The translations under genes and the position numbers were made by a program. Under the pieces are notes generated by a model. That model made no database searches. It had not been told where the DNA came from and was given only the letters and a program-made list of their open reading frames with translations. A DNA stretch of 64,000 bases from Pseudarthrobacter siccitolerans (GTDB lineage Bacteria; Actinomycetota; Actinomycetes; Actinomycetales; Micrococcaceae): positions 1,364,001-1,428,000 of the forward strand of contig NZ_JAUSXB010000001.1 in assembly GCF_030823375.1 (NCBI RefSeq), in the 5' to 3' direction. Below, piece after piece: positions 1 to 8,223 of this stretch. The first letter of the stretch is position 1, and the number at the start of each line of letters is the position of its first letter.

Positions 1-164
1 TCGGTCTCGTGGGTGGCGGGTCCCCCGCCCTGGACGTCCACCGATCCGACGGTGCCCGGCGGCGGCAGGACCACCGTTACCCCGCTCAGCCAGCCGTCGT
101 CGTTCTTCTGTACGTGGCCAACCCGAATCCCGGGCACATCGGTGATTGCTCCCATGGCACCCAT
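1..164 (-). CDS. P1-family (DmpA-like) peptidase, N-terminal fragment
   Basis: Only the first 54 or so residues are in the window; the rest lies beyond the left edge. The visible N-terminus reads ITDVPGIRVGH, then a GVTVVLPP stretch and a GGGPATHETD stretch. These are the conserved opening blocks of the P1/DmpA Ntn-hydrolase family (L-aminopeptidase/D-esterase-like). Family members self-cleave to expose a catalytic Ser, which is outside the window, so activity cannot be judged. The start is the ATG with a G-rich AGGGGG-type ribosome site about 6 nt upstream; a second in-frame ATG lies three codons later. It reads in the same direction as map and follows it across an inverted repeat, so co-transcription is uncertain. 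Confidence 0.75.
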   Translation of the reverse strand, partial: MGAMGAITDVPGIRVGHVQKNDDGWLSGVTVVLPPPGTVGSVDVQGGGPATHET

Positions 165-185
165 TGTTCCCCCTCCCCCAACTAA

Positions 186-233
186 GTAGCGCCAAGTGTC
201 GTTTTGAAGGGTCAAAACGACACTTGGCGCTAC
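186..233. repeat. Perfect 22-bp inverted repeat with 4-nt loop
   Basis: The arms at 186-207 and 212-233 are exact reverse complements (22 of 22) separated by AGGG. The arm contains GCCAAGTGTCGTTTTGA. No T-run follows on either strand, so it is a poor canonical terminator, although it sits just after map. It looks like a REP-type dispersed palindrome that may also block transcription between map and the peptidase gene. Confidence 0.8.
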
Positions 234-256
234 CTGGTTGGCTGGGCGAGCGGAAA

Positions 257-1084
257 CTACGGGATCGGGACCGGGGTGACGCCCAGGGGCACCAGGTGCT
301 CCGCACCGCCGTCGGGCGCTGACAGAACCCAGATGCCCTTCTCGTGAACGGCAACGGAGTGCTCCCACTGACAGGAGCGGGCGCCGTCGGTGGTGATCAC
401 GGTCCAGTCGTCCTCCAGGACCGCTGTCTCGATGCCGCCGCGGACCAGCATGGGTTCGATCGCCAGGCAGAGGCCCGGCCGGATCTTGGGGCCGCGGTGG
501 CTGGTGCGGTAGTTGAGGACGTCCGGAGCCATGTGCATTTCGGAGCCGATGCCGTGGCCCACGTAGTCCTCGAGGATGCCCAGCGGCTTGCCGGGCACGG
601 AGGAAACGTAGTCGTCAATGGCGGCACCGATGTCACCCACGTGCCTGCCGCTGTCCAGTGCCGCGATCCCCCGCCACAGGGCTGCGTGCGTCACGTCGGA
701 GAGGCGCTGGTCCTCGGGATCAGCGGTGCCCACGATGACTGTCCGCGCCGAGTCAGAGTGCCAGCCGTTGACAATGGCGCCGCCGTCGATCGAGATGATG
801 TCGCCGTCGTTCAGGACGCGGCTGCCGGGGATGCCGTGGACCACTTCCTCGTTGACGGAGGTGCAGATGGTGGCGGGGAACCCGTGATAGCCCAGGAAGT
901 TGGACTTGGCGCCGGCCTCGTTCAGGACGGCGGCGAAGACGTCATCCAGGTGCTTGGTGGTGACGCCGGGAACGGCGGCTGCCACAGCGGCGTCCAGGGC
1001 ACGGCTGAGGACCAGGCCTGCTTCGTGCATGGTGCGCATCTGGGCGTTGGTCTTGTATTCGATACGGGGCTGGCCGAAGGCCAT
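257..1084 (-). CDS. map: Type I methionine aminopeptidase
   Basis: It removes the initiator methionine from nascent proteins in the cytosol. The 275-residue protein carries the full metal set of the pita-bread fold, numbered from the chosen start: Asp100 (SIDGG), Asp111 (HSDSA), His177 (GHGIG), Glu210 (AIEPM) and Glu241 (QWEHS), plus substrate-contacting His83 (VVHGIPG). The ATG chosen has AAGGAAG 6 nt upstream; an in-frame ATG five codons earlier lacks a good site. It is the last gene of secY-adk-map, separated from adk by a stem-loop. In many actinobacteria infA-rpmJ-rpsM follow map, but here a peptidase gene does. Confidence 0.95.
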   Translation of the reverse strand: MAFGQPRIEYKTNAQMRTMHEAGLVLSRALDAAVAAAVPGVTTKHLDDVFAAVLNEAGAKSNFLGYHGFPATICTSVNEEVVHGIPGSRVLNDGDIISIDGGAIVNGWHSDSARTVIVGTADPEDQRLSDVTHAALWRGIAALDSGRHVGDIGAAIDDYVSSVPGKPLGILEDYVGHGIGSEMHMAPDVLNYRTSHRGPKIRPGLCLAIEPMLVRGGIETAVLEDDWTVITTDGARSCQWEHSVAVHEKGIWVLSAPDGGAEHLVPLGVTPVPIP

Positions 1085-1103
1085 GGTGCTTCCTTTCAAA
1101 TGG

Positions 1104-1138
1104 CTGAGGCTCCTCCCGTGTACCGGGAGGAGCCTCGG
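1104..1138 (-). other. Stem-loop between adk and map
   Basis: A 15-bp stem (13 perfect pairs GAGGCTCCTCCCG/CGGGAGGAGCCTC, then one wobble and one pair) with a 5-nt loop fills the adk-map gap. No U-tract follows in the minus-strand transcript, so it is more likely an RNA-processing or partial attenuation element than a terminator. Confidence 0.6.
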
Positions 1139-1153
1139 AAAAACTTGCCTGGA

Positions 1154-1732
1154 TCAGGCAGCCTGTGCGGCCTTGATGGCCTGCATCACGCGGTCCGTCA
1201 CTTCGTCGATGGCGCCGATGCCGTCCACCTGGGTGAGGATGCCGCGCTCGGCATACTTGGCCACCACTGCTTCGGTCTGCTCGTGGTAGAGGTCAAGGCG
1301 GTGGCGGATGACGGCTTCGTTGTCGTCGCTCCGGCCCGTCTCCTTGGCCCGGCCGAGGAGCCGGTGGACCAGTTCCTCGTCGTCGGCAGTCAGCTGCAGG
1401 ACGACGTCGAGCTTTTCCTGGCCCTTGGCAAGGATCTCGTCGAGGTAATCAACCTGCGCGGTGGTGCGGGGGTACCCGTCCAGCAGGAAGCCGTTTTCGA
1501 CGTCGGACTCACTCAGGCGGTCACGCACCATCTTGTTGGTGACGCTGTCCGGAACGAAGTCGCCGTTGTCCATGTACTTCTTGGCCTCAATGCCAAGCGG
1601 CGTCTCGCCCTTCACGTTCGCACGGAAGATATCGCCGGTGGAGATGGCCACAACGCCAAGGCGCTCTGAAATCCGCTCCGCCTGCGTTCCTTTTCCGGAA
1701 CCGGGAGGTCCAATAATCAGCATTCTCGTCAT
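1154..1732 (-). CDS. adk: Adenylate kinase
   Basis: It catalyses AMP + ATP = 2 ADP, keeping adenylate pools balanced. The P-loop GPPGSGKGT is at residues 8-16, and the AMP-binding region (STGDIFR) and the DGYPRT motif are present. At 192 residues it is the short form without the zinc-type LID insertion, as is usual in actinobacteria. The start overlaps the secY stop by 4 nt (ATGA), which implies translational coupling; an alternative ATG is three codons downstream. It belongs to the secY-adk-map unit. Confidence 0.95.
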   Translation of the reverse strand: MTRMLIIGPPGSGKGTQAERISERLGVVAISTGDIFRANVKGETPLGIEAKKYMDNGDFVPDSVTNKMVRDRLSESDVENGFLLDGYPRTTAQVDYLDEILAKGQEKLDVVLQLTADDEELVHRLLGRAKETGRSDDNEAVIRHRLDLYHEQTEAVVAKYAERGILTQVDGIGAIDEVTDRVMQAIKAAQAA

Positions 1733-3039
1733 CGCAAAAGCCCTTCGTAGTGACGTTGTTGTAGCTGCGCATCAATCTGCTTGACGGTCTCCAGGCCAAC
1801 GCCCACCATGATCAGGATCGAGGTGCCACCGAACGGGAAGTTCTGGTTTGCGTTGATCAGTACCAGTGCCACCAGCGGAATCAGCGCAACGAAGCCCAGG
1901 TACAGGGCACCGGGCAGCGTGATCCGGGACAGCACATACTGCAGGTAGTCAGCGGTCGGTTTACCGGCGCGGATACCTGGAATGAAGCCGCCGTACTTCT
2001 TCATGTTGTCCGAGACCTCTTCAGGGTTGAAGGTGATCGCGACGTAGAAGTAGGTAAAGAAGACGATCAAGATGAAGTAGATCGCCATGTAGATCGGGTG
2101 GTCGCCGCGGGTCAGGTTGTTGTTGATCCATTCGACCCACGGCTGGAGCTGCTCGCCCGCCTTCGGCTGGTTGAACTGTGAGATCAGTCCAGGCAGGTAG
2201 AGCATCGAGGAAGCAAAAATCACGGGGATCACGCCGGCCATGTTGACCTTGATGGGGATGTACGTGCTGGTACCCCCCACGGTGCGGCGGCCGATCATCC
2301 GCTTGGCGTACTGCACCGGGATACGGCGCTGCGACTGCTCAACGAAGACCACCAGGGCCACCGTCAGCAGGCCCACCAGCAGGACAATGAAGAAGGTTCC
2401 CGGGCCCTGGGACGTCCAGATGGCGCCCAGCGAGGTGGGGAACTGTGCTGCGATCGAGGTAAAGATGAGCAGGGACATACCGTTGCCCACGCCCTTCTCG
2501 GTGACGAGCTCGCCCATCCACATGATCAGGCCGGTGCCGGCCGTCAGGGTGATGATGATCAGGATGGTGGTGATCACGCTGTTGTCAGGAATGATCGGCA
2601 GGTTGCAGCCGGGAAGGAGCTGGCCGGACCGCGCCAGGGATACCAGCGTGGTGGCGTTAAGCAGGCCCAGGGCAATGGTGAGGTACCGGGTGTACTGGGT
2701 CAGCTTCGACTGCCCGGCCGCCCCCTCTTCGTAGAGCTCCTGGAAACGGGGAATGACCACCCGGAGCAGCTGCACGATGATGCTGGCCGTAATGTACGGC
2801 ATGATGCCCAGCGCGAAGATGGATACCTGGAGCAACGCGCCGCCGCTGAACAGGTTAACGAGCTGGTACAGGCCGCCTGCGGTCTGACCGTTCTGCAAGC
2901 ATTGCTGGACATTCTGGTAGTTCACACCAGGCGAGGGAATGAAGGCACCCAAGCGGAAGATGGTGATGATTCCCAGCGTGAACAACAACTTGCGTCGCAG
3001 ATCAGGCGTGCGAAAGGCCCGGCCAAATGCGCTAAGCAA
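1729..3039 (-). CDS. secY: Preprotein translocase subunit SecY
   Basis: This is the channel subunit of the SecYEG translocon in the cytoplasmic membrane. About 436 residues with ten hydrophobic segments; the family blocks GVGNGMSLLIF and the cytosolic loop VEQSQRRIPVQYAKR are visible. The start is a TTG (encoding LSAFGRAF...) with a strong AGGAGG four bases upstream. An in-frame ATG 19 codons earlier would add residues not typical of SecY and lacks a site. A strong terminator lies upstream after rplO, so secY-adk-map is probably its own transcription unit. The partner secE is at 37 kb in this window. Confidence 0.95.
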   Translation of the reverse strand: MLSAFGRAFRTPDLRRKLLFTLGIITIFRLGAFIPSPGVNYQNVQQCLQNGQTAGGLYQLVNLFSGGALLQVSIFALGIMPYITASIIVQLLRVVIPRFQELYEEGAAGQSKLTQYTRYLTIALGLLNATTLVSLARSGQLLPGCNLPIIPDNSVITTILIIITLTAGTGLIMWMGELVTEKGVGNGMSLLIFTSIAAQFPTSLGAIWTSQGPGTFFIVLLVGLLTVALVVFVEQSQRRIPVQYAKRMIGRRTVGGTSTYIPIKVNMAGVIPVIFASSMLYLPGLISQFNQPKAGEQLQPWVEWINNNLTRGDHPIYMAIYFILIVFFTYFYVAITFNPEEVSDNMKKYGGFIPGIRAGKPTADYLQYVLSRITLPGALYLGFVALIPLVALVLINANQNFPFGGTSILIMVGVGLETVKQIDAQLQQRHYEGLLR

Positions 3040-3184
3040 GCGTCCTCCTGGTGGTGTGGATATAAGTGTGTGATCGGGATCTAAGAATCCCAACAACCGA
3101 GTCTAACGGTTGGATGCGCCATGCGAACAATCCGGGGACACCGGCGTGCGCCCGATGGCGGGAAAAACACGACCGACGGATGTG

Positions 3185-3231
3185 AAAAACTCCCGGCACC
3201 GGGGCCTGGGGCCCCGGTACCGGGAGTTCAA
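3185..3231 (-). terminator. Rho-independent terminator after rplO
   Basis: A long GC stem (AACTCCCGG pairing with CCGGGAGTT, then an inner ACCGGGGCC/GGCCCCGGT block with one mismatch) is followed on the minus strand by TTTTT. It separates rplO from secY and closes the spc operon. Confidence 0.85.
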
Positions 3232-3254
3232 CAACGGGCTTTCACCCACCGACT

Positions 3255-3746
3255 CTAGAGAGCGGTGGTGCTTCCGCCTGCTGCAGCGATCTTTTCAGCG
3301 GCGCTGGCCGAGAATGCGTGGACGGTGACGTCTACCTTGACGGTGATGTCGCCGGTGCCCAGCACCTTGACGGGCTGGTTCTTGCGAACGGCACCCTTTT
3401 CGACCAGGTTCTCGACGGTGACAGTGCCACCTTCCGGGAACAGCTCGTTGAGCTTGTCCAGGTTAACAACCTGGAACTCAACGCGGAACGGGTTCTTGAA
3501 GCCGCGCAGCTTGGGCAGGCGCATGTGCAGCGGCAGCTGGCCGCCGGCAAAGCCAGCCTTTACCTGGTAGCGGGCTGCAGTACCCTTCGTACCGCGGCCT
3601 GCGGTCTTACCCTTGGAACCCTCACCACGACCAACACGGGTCTTGGCGGTCTTGGCACCCGGGGCGGGACGCAGGTGGTGAACCTTCAGTGCGCTCTGCT
3701 TTTCAGCAGCGGCGCTCTGTGCCTTTTCAGGAGTGTTCTCTGCCAT
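3255..3746 (-). CDS. rplO: 50S ribosomal protein L15
   Basis: A 163-residue late-assembly protein of the large subunit. The Gly/Lys-rich segment [17 protein letters not shown] and the [16 protein letters not shown] block identify it. It has an N-terminal extension of about 20 residues (Ala/Glu/Lys-rich) relative to the E. coli protein. It is the last gene of the spc operon, abutting rpmD and followed by a strong terminator. Confidence 0.97.
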   Translation of the reverse strand: MAENTPEKAQSAAAEKQSALKVHHLRPAPGAKTAKTRVGRGEGSKGKTAGRGTKGTAARYQVKAGFAGGQLPLHMRLPKLRGFKNPFRVEFQVVNLDKLNELFPEGGTVTVENLVEKGAVRKNQPVKVLGTGDITVKVDVTVHAFSASAAEKIAAAGGSTTAL

Positions 3747-3953
3747 TTACTTCGCCTCCTCTACCTTTACCAGGTGCGGAACCGTGTTGATCATGCCAAC
3801 GGTTACGGCGTCGGCGGTGCGGACAACGGTGTGTCCGATCCGCTTCAGGCCGAGGGACCGCAGGGTGTCGCGCTGGTTCTGCTTGCCGCCAATGGCGGAC
3901 TTGATCTGAGTGATCTCCAACTGGGCGTCGGAGGGAATCAGGTTCTTAGCCAT
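3747..3953 (-). CDS. rpmD: 50S ribosomal protein L30
   Basis: A small single-domain L30 of 68 residues. The core pattern with [23 protein letters not shown] is diagnostic. The gene lies between rpsE (2-nt gap) and rplO (no gap), the conserved spc order. Confidence 0.96.
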   Translation of the reverse strand: MAKNLIPSDAQLEITQIKSAIGGKQNQRDTLRSLGLKRIGHTVVRTADAVTVGMINTVPHLVKVEEAK

Positions 3954-3955
3954 AA

Positions 3956-4678
3956 CTAGGCACCTGCCTTCGGGCTCAGGAGTGCCTTCACCATTGCCGC
4001 CGGAGCGATCTCGTCGAGGGGCAGGCCGCGGCGTGCTGCCACTGCTGCCGGCTCTTCGAGGCGCTTGAGGGCATCAACGGTCGCGTGAACGATGTTGATG
4101 GCGTTGGAGGAACCGAGCGACTTGGAGAGGATGTCGTGGATGCCCACGCACTCCAGTACTGCACGGACCGGGCCACCGGCGATAACACCGGTACCGGCGG
4201 AAGCCGGACGCAGCATGACGACGCCTGCGGCGGCCTCACCCTGAACGCGGTGCGGGATGGTGTTGCCAATGCGGGGAACGCGGAAGAAGGACTTCTTGGC
4301 CTCTTCTACGCCCTTCGCGATTGCGGCAGGAACTTCCTTAGCCTTGCCGTAGCCAACGCCGACCATGCCGTTGCCGTCACCGACGACGACCAGGGCGGTG
4401 AAGCTGAAGCGACGACCACCCTTGACCACCTTGGAGACGCGGTTGATGGTGACAACGCGCTCTACGAACTGGCTCTTCTCGGCTTCACGGCCGCCGTCAC
4501 GGCCGCCACGGCCACCACGGTCGCCGCGGCCCTGGCCACGGTCGCCACGCTCGCCGCGACGAGCGCCGCCACGGCGGTCGTCGGCAGCTGCGGGGGCAGT
4601 GGTCTCAGCGGCAGCTACGGCTTCAGTAGCCTTCTGATCTGCAGACACAGTGTCCTTTTCCTTGTTTGCTTCCGTCAC
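3956..4678 (-). CDS. rpsE: 30S ribosomal protein S5
   Basis: A small-subunit protein that guards decoding accuracy. The 240-residue protein has the S5 double-stranded-RNA-binding fold (about residues 70-135, with [14 protein letters not shown]) and the C-terminal domain ([15 protein letters not shown]). Residues 1-65 form an unusual Ala/Arg/Gly-rich extension with RGDRG-type repeats, making the protein about 70 residues longer than the E. coli one. The GTG start overlaps the rplR stop (GTGA), indicating translational coupling. Confidence 0.97.
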   Translation of the reverse strand: MTEANKEKDTVSADQKATEAVAAAETTAPAAADDRRGGARRGERGDRGQGRGDRGGRGGRDGGREAEKSQFVERVVTINRVSKVVKGGRRFSFTALVVVGDGNGMVGVGYGKAKEVPAAIAKGVEEAKKSFFRVPRIGNTIPHRVQGEAAAGVVMLRPASAGTGVIAGGPVRAVLECVGIHDILSKSLGSSNAINIVHATVDALKRLEEPAAVAARRGLPLDEIAPAAMVKALLSPKAGA

Positions 4679-5058
4679 AGTGACAGCCCACCTTCACGTG
4701 CACCGTCAGCGACGGCGGCGATCCGGCCGTGGTACTTGTTACCACCGCGGTCGAAGACAACAGCTTCGATACCGGCAGCCTTGGCACGCTCTGCGACGAG
4801 TTCGCCAACGCGCTTGGCCTTGGCAGTCTTGTCACCGTCGAATGCACGAAGGTCGGCTTCCAGAGTGGAGGCGCTCGCTACGGTCAGGCCCTTGGTGTCA
4901 TCGACAACCTGGACGAATACGTGGCGTGCGGAACGGTTGACGACCAGGCGAGGACGTACAGCCGTACCGGAGATGCGCTTACGGATACGAAGCTGGCGGC
5001 GGCTGCGCGAAGCAGACTTGCTCTTGTTCGTACGCTTCTTGTTAATTGAGATGGCCAT
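4675..5058 (-). CDS. rplR: 50S ribosomal protein L18
   Basis: A 5S-rRNA-binding protein of the central protuberance. The 127 residues include the basic N-terminus, [20 protein letters not shown] and the C-terminal [20 protein letters not shown] signature. It overlaps the rpsE start by 4 nt and follows rplF by 2 nt. Confidence 0.97.
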   Translation of the reverse strand: MAISINKKRTNKSKSASRSRRQLRIRKRISGTAVRPRLVVNRSARHVFVQVVDDTKGLTVASASTLEADLRAFDGDKTAKAKRVGELVAERAKAAGIEAVVFDRGGNKYHGRIAAVADGAREGGLSL

Positions 5059-5060
5059 GG

Positions 5061-5597
5061 TTACTTACCAGCCTTTCCGACCTTGCGGCGGATGACTTCG
5101 CCGGCGTAACGGATGCCCTTGCCCTTATAGGGGTCCGGTTTCCGAAGCTTGCGAATGTTGGCAGCAACCTCGCCGACCTGCTGCTTGTTGATACCTGAAA
5201 CAGAGAGCTTGGTCGGGGTCTCAACTGCAAAGGTGATGCCCTCCGGTGCGGAGACATTTACCGGGTGGCTGAAACCAAGAGCGAACTCAAGGTCAGATCC
5301 CTTGGCCTGAACGCGGTAACCGGTACCGACGATTTCAAGCTTCTTCTCGTAGCCCTTGGTAACGCCCTCGATCATGTTGGAGATCAGGGTGCGGGTCAGG
5401 CCGTGGAGTGAACGGGAGGCGCGCTCGTCGTTCGGGCGGGCGACAGTCAGGGTGTCTGCATCCAGGGAGACCTCGATCGGGCTGGCCACAGTGTGGTTCA
5501 GCTCGCCCTTGGTGCCCTTGACGCTGACGACAGAGCCGTCAACCTTGACCTCAACGCCGGCAGGAACGGTGATGGGGAGACGTCCAATACGTGACAT
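5061..5597 (-). CDS. rplF: 50S ribosomal protein L6
   Basis: 178 residues, two L6 domains, binding near the sarcin-ricin loop of 23S rRNA. The opening [17 protein letters not shown] and the closing [19 protein letters not shown] block are family hallmarks. Conserved spc position between rpsH and rplR. Confidence 0.97.
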   Translation of the reverse strand: MSRIGRLPITVPAGVEVKVDGSVVSVKGTKGELNHTVASPIEVSLDADTLTVARPNDERASRSLHGLTRTLISNMIEGVTKGYEKKLEIVGTGYRVQAKGSDLEFALGFSHPVNVSAPEGITFAVETPTKLSVSGINKQQVGEVAANIRKLRKPDPYKGKGIRYAGEVIRRKVGKAGK

Positions 5598-5615
5598 TAT
5601 TCTCTTCCTTTCCCG

Positions 5616-6014
5616 TTACCAGACGTAAGCGAGGACTTCGCCGCCCACGCCCTTCTTGCCGGCCTGCTTGTCAGTCAGGAGGCCGGAAGAGGTGGACAGG
5701 ATTGCGACACCCAGGCCACCCAGCACGTGCGGCAGGTTGGTGGACTTTGCGTAAACACGCAGGCCCGGCTTGGAAATACGGCGAACGCCAGCGATTGAAC
5801 GCTCGCGGTTCGGTCCGAACTTGAGCTCGATGGTCAGCTTCTTGCCAACCTCAGCGTCTTCTTCCTTCCAGCTGGCGATGAAGCCTTCTGCCTTAAGGAT
5901 GTCAGCAACGCGTGCCTTGAGCTTGCTGTACGGCATGGACACGGAATCGTGGTATGCCGAGTTTGCATTGCGCAGACGCGTAAGCATATCTGCGACAGGA
6001 TCTGTCATTGTCAT
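5616..6014 (-). CDS. rpsH: 30S ribosomal protein S8
   Basis: A 132-residue 16S-rRNA-binding assembly protein. The [16 protein letters not shown] opening and the [21 protein letters not shown]-terminal motif identify it. In E. coli S8 represses the spc operon by binding its mRNA; no such site was resolved here. The gene normally upstream, rpsN, is missing: rplE lies only 85 bp away. Confidence 0.97.
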   Translation of the reverse strand: MTMTDPVADMLTRLRNANSAYHDSVSMPYSKLKARVADILKAEGFIASWKEEDAEVGKKLTIELKFGPNRERSIAGVRRISKPGLRVYAKSTNLPHVLGGLGVAILSTSSGLLTDKQAGKKGVGGEVLAYVW

Positions 6015-6099
6015 GGTGGGCTCTTGCCCTTCCTCATAACGGTTTCCGCGGGCTGGCTTCGGTGTGAAGCCGTACCGCCGGACCTTTTATGTAGTTGGT

Positions 6100-6681
6100 T
6101 TAGTCTTCGGCCTTGAACGGGAAACCAAGCGCCTTGAGCAGCGCGCGGCCTTCGTCATCGGTCTTGGCAGTGGTGACAACCGTGATGTCCATACCGCGGA
6201 CGCGGTCGATCTTGTCCTGGTCGATCTCGTGGAACATAACCTGTTCGGTCAGACCGAAGGTGTAGTTGCCGTTACCGTCGAACTGCTTGCCGGAGAGACC
6301 ACGGAAGTCCCTGATGCGGGGCAGTGCGAGGGTCACGAGGCGGTCCAGGAATTCCCACATACGGTCGCCACGGAGGGTAGCGTGTGCACCGATGGGCATG
6401 CCTTCGCGCAGCTTGAACTGTGCGATGGACTTGCGGGCCTTGGTTACCTGCGGCTTCTGGCCGGTGATCTGGGTCAGGTCGCGGACAGCGCCGTCGATCA
6501 GCTTGGAGTCCTTGGCGGCATCTCCAACACCCATGTTCACAACGACCTTCACCAGGCGGGGAACCTGGTTGACGTTTTCGTACTTGAATTCCTCAATGAG
6601 CGTGCTCTTGATGGAATCGGCGTACTTGGTCTTCAGACGAGGAACGATCTTCGTTGCCGGAGTCTCGAGAGTCTCAGTCAT
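6100..6681 (-). CDS. rplE: 50S ribosomal protein L5
   Basis: It binds 5S rRNA and contacts the small subunit. The 193-residue protein has the L5 signatures [16 protein letters not shown] and [20 protein letters not shown]. Its start shares one base with the rplX stop, so the two are likely coupled. The 85-bp gap after it holds no gene, only a short GGCTTC/GAAGCC hairpin at 6055-6071. Confidence 0.97.
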   Translation of the reverse strand: MTETLETPATKIVPRLKTKYADSIKSTLIEEFKYENVNQVPRLVKVVVNMGVGDAAKDSKLIDGAVRDLTQITGQKPQVTKARKSIAQFKLREGMPIGAHATLRGDRMWEFLDRLVTLALPRIRDFRGLSGKQFDGNGNYTFGLTEQVMFHEIDQDKIDRVRGMDITVVTTAKTDDEGRALLKALGFPFKAED

Positions 6682-7043
6682 TAGATGTCCTTCCCTGAGC
6701 TCTTGGCCACGCGGATGCGCACTTCGCGCTGCTTGCCGTTGCGCTCAACGGTCTCAGTGCGGAAGCCGACGCGGGTGGGCTTCTTGGTGGACGGGTCTAC
6801 CAGAGCCACGTTGGAGATGTGGATCGGAGCTTCAACAACCTCGATGCCACCGGTCTTGGTGCCGCGCTGCGACTGACCGACCTTGGTGTGCTTGGTGACG
6901 CGGTTGATGCCTTCAACCAACACGCGGTTGGTGTCGGTGAACACGCGCAGGACCTTGCCCTGCTTGCCGCGGTCGCCGCCGCGCTCAGCCTTGGCGCCAG
7001 TGATGACCTGAACGAGGTCACCCTTCTTGATCTTTGCAGCCAT
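6681..7043 (-). CDS. rplX: 50S ribosomal protein L24
   Basis: An early assembly initiator of the large subunit. The N-terminal KOW motif ([26 protein letters not shown]) is followed by [11 protein letters not shown]. 120 residues, usual length for actinobacteria. Sits 3 nt after rplN. Confidence 0.97.
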   Translation of the reverse strand: MAAKIKKGDLVQVITGAKAERGGDRGKQGKVLRVFTDTNRVLVEGINRVTKHTKVGQSQRGTKTGGIEVVEAPIHISNVALVDPSTKKPTRVGFRTETVERNGKQREVRIRVAKSSGKDI

Positions 7044-7046
7044 GGA

Positions 7047-7415
7047 CTAGAGCACCTCCGGAGCCAGAGAAACGATCTTCATGAACTTCTTGTCACGGAG
7101 TTCACGACCAACCGGTCCGAAGATACGGGTACCGCGGGGGTCACCGTCAGCCTTCAGGATCACAGCTGCGTTCTCGTCAAACTTGATGTAGGAACCATCC
7201 GCACGGCGGCGTTCCTTCTTGGTACGGACGATGACTGCCTTAACAACATCGCCCTTCTTTACGTTGCCGCCCGGGATTGCGTCCTTGACGGTTGCGACAA
7301 TGACGTCGCCAATGCCTGCGTAGCGACGGCCAGATCCACCGAGAACGCGAATGGTAAGGATTTCCTTAGCACCCGTGTTGTCGGCGACCTTGAGTCGCGA
7401 CTCCTGCTGAATCAC
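7047..7415 (-). CDS. rplN: 50S ribosomal protein L14
   Basis: A 122-residue beta-barrel rRNA-binding protein, and the first gene of the spc operon. Signatures: [18 protein letters not shown] and [16 protein letters not shown]. The start is GTG with AAGGAG six bases upstream. Its leader runs into the 1.07-kb repeat island; an extended -10 promoter candidate lies about 250 bp upstream. Confidence 0.97.
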   Translation of the reverse strand: MIQQESRLKVADNTGAKEILTIRVLGGSGRRYAGIGDVIVATVKDAIPGGNVKKGDVVKAVIVRTKKERRRADGSYIKFDENAAVILKADGDPRGTRIFGPVGRELRDKKFMKIVSLAPEVL

Positions 7416-7663
7416 TATTTACTCCTTGCGTCGCGCCGGTTCTCAGACCGAAAATCTTCCTACGGAATGAGCCTTGCGGAACGGTTGATCGGGGTGTCTC
7501 TTGACCTGCCTGGATTTTGCCAGACCAGGCCTAAACGCCCGTGCCAGAAGCAGTTGCTCCCATCCGGTCCAGGACAGGTCCTGGGCGCAAGGGGGCACTA
7601 TGCCGTGGCACGCTTGTTTACGAGGTTGATGACGGCGCGCGAAAGGCGCCATACAAACTCAAT

Positions 7664-7672
7664 ATCCTAGCA
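7664..7672 (-). promoter_or_regulatory. Extended -10 promoter candidate for the spc operon
   Basis: On the minus strand the sequence TGCTAGGAT combines an extended TG with a TAGGAT hexamer. No good -35 box is visible at 16-19 bp. It lies downstream (in transcription order) of the rpsQ terminator and the repeats and about 250 bp before rplN, so it could drive the spc operon. Confidence 0.45.
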
Positions 7673-7712
7673 CGTTTTCCGCTCATCCCCATATCACCGC
7701 CAGGGCTCCCCC

Positions 7713-7822
7713 GCAAGACGGATGACGGCGTCCCGCACGGCAACCTTCTAGCCCACTTTTGGTGCCGCTTCCCACGGAAAGACGCCCCCGCCGCCGTCGT
7801 CCGCCCCGCAAAAGTGGCCCAC
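7713..7822. repeat. Island repeat unit R1 (diverged copy)
   Basis: About 110 bp sharing with R2 and R3 the core GACGGCGT...CGCACGGCAACCTTCTAGCC, then CCCACTTTTGGTGCC, then GCCGCCGTCGTCCG and GCAAAAGTGG. The two ends are inverted relative to each other (GACGGCG versus CGCCGTCGTC), and the inner CCACTTTTG is inverted against the downstream CAAAAGTGG, giving nested palindromes. R1 is the most diverged copy. Confidence 0.75.
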
Positions 7823-7837
7823 CCCGACACCGTCAGA

Positions 7838-7913
7838 CGCGCCATCACCACCTGCAGGGTTACCCGCCACGCACCATCACCACGTGCAGGATCTCCGCCC
7901 ACGCACCATCACC
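7838..7913 (+). repeat. Phased array A: three CGCNCCATCACC units, 32-bp period
   Basis: CGCGCCATCACC at 7838, CGCACCATCACC at 7870 and CGCACCATCACC at 7902 start exactly 32 bp apart. After each 12-mer comes a related ACCTGCAGG-like stretch, then about 11 more variable bases often ending CCGCCA. Confidence 0.85.
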
Positions 7914-7933
7914 TCCAGCCGAAGACATTGAGA

Positions 7934-8034
7934 TGCTCTCTCACTCGATGCGCCTTTTCTGCTGGCGCTCGCTCACTTTCCTTAGCGAAGTGAGAGAGCG
8001 TTGGCCAAAATCCGGTGTTAAGTGAGAGAGCGTT
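7934..8034. repeat. GTGAGAGAGCGTT motif cluster, copy 1
   Basis: AAGTGAGAGAGCGTT occurs at 7988-8002, TTAAGTGAGAGAGCGTT at 8018-8034, and an inverted relative GCTCTCTCACT at 7935-7945. The same 17-mer recurs at 39175-39191, so this is a dispersed intergenic motif family. Confidence 0.8.
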
Positions 8035-8036
8035 GC

Positions 8037-8152
8037 GGGGCGGGACGGACGACGGCGTCACGCACGGCAACCTTCTAGCCCACTTTTGGTGCCGCTCCCC
8101 CCGGAAGGACGCCCCGCCGCCGTCGTCCGTCCCGCAAAAGTGGCGCCATCCT
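8037..8152. repeat. Island repeat unit R2
   Basis: It begins GGGGCGGGACGGACGACGG and ends around CCGTCGTCCGTCCCGC plus AAAAGTGG. The outer arms GCGGGACGGACGACGGCG and CGCCGTCGTCCGTCCCGC are perfect inverted repeats about 60 bp apart, and CCCACTTTTG is inverted against the downstream CAAAAGTGG. It is nearly identical to R3 over its first 50 bp. Confidence 0.85.
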
Positions 8153-8162
8153 GACCGTCAGA

Positions 8163-8206
8163 CGCGCCATCACCTCCTGCAGGATTTCCCGCCACGCACC
8201 ATCACC
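8163..8206 (+). repeat. Phased array B: two CGCNCCATCACC units, 32-bp period
   Basis: CGCGCCATCACC at 8163 and CGCACCATCACC at 8195, again exactly 32 bp apart, each followed by TCCTGC. The first unit matches the array A consensus closely through CTGCAGG and the terminal CCGCCA. Confidence 0.85.
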
Positions 8207-8223
8207 TCCTGCCGCCCCAAAGA

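Noticed and set aside
3040..3096. Longer SecY starting at an upstream ATG
   Set aside because: The extra 19 residues are polar and not seen in SecY; the TTG has an ideal AGGAGG site.
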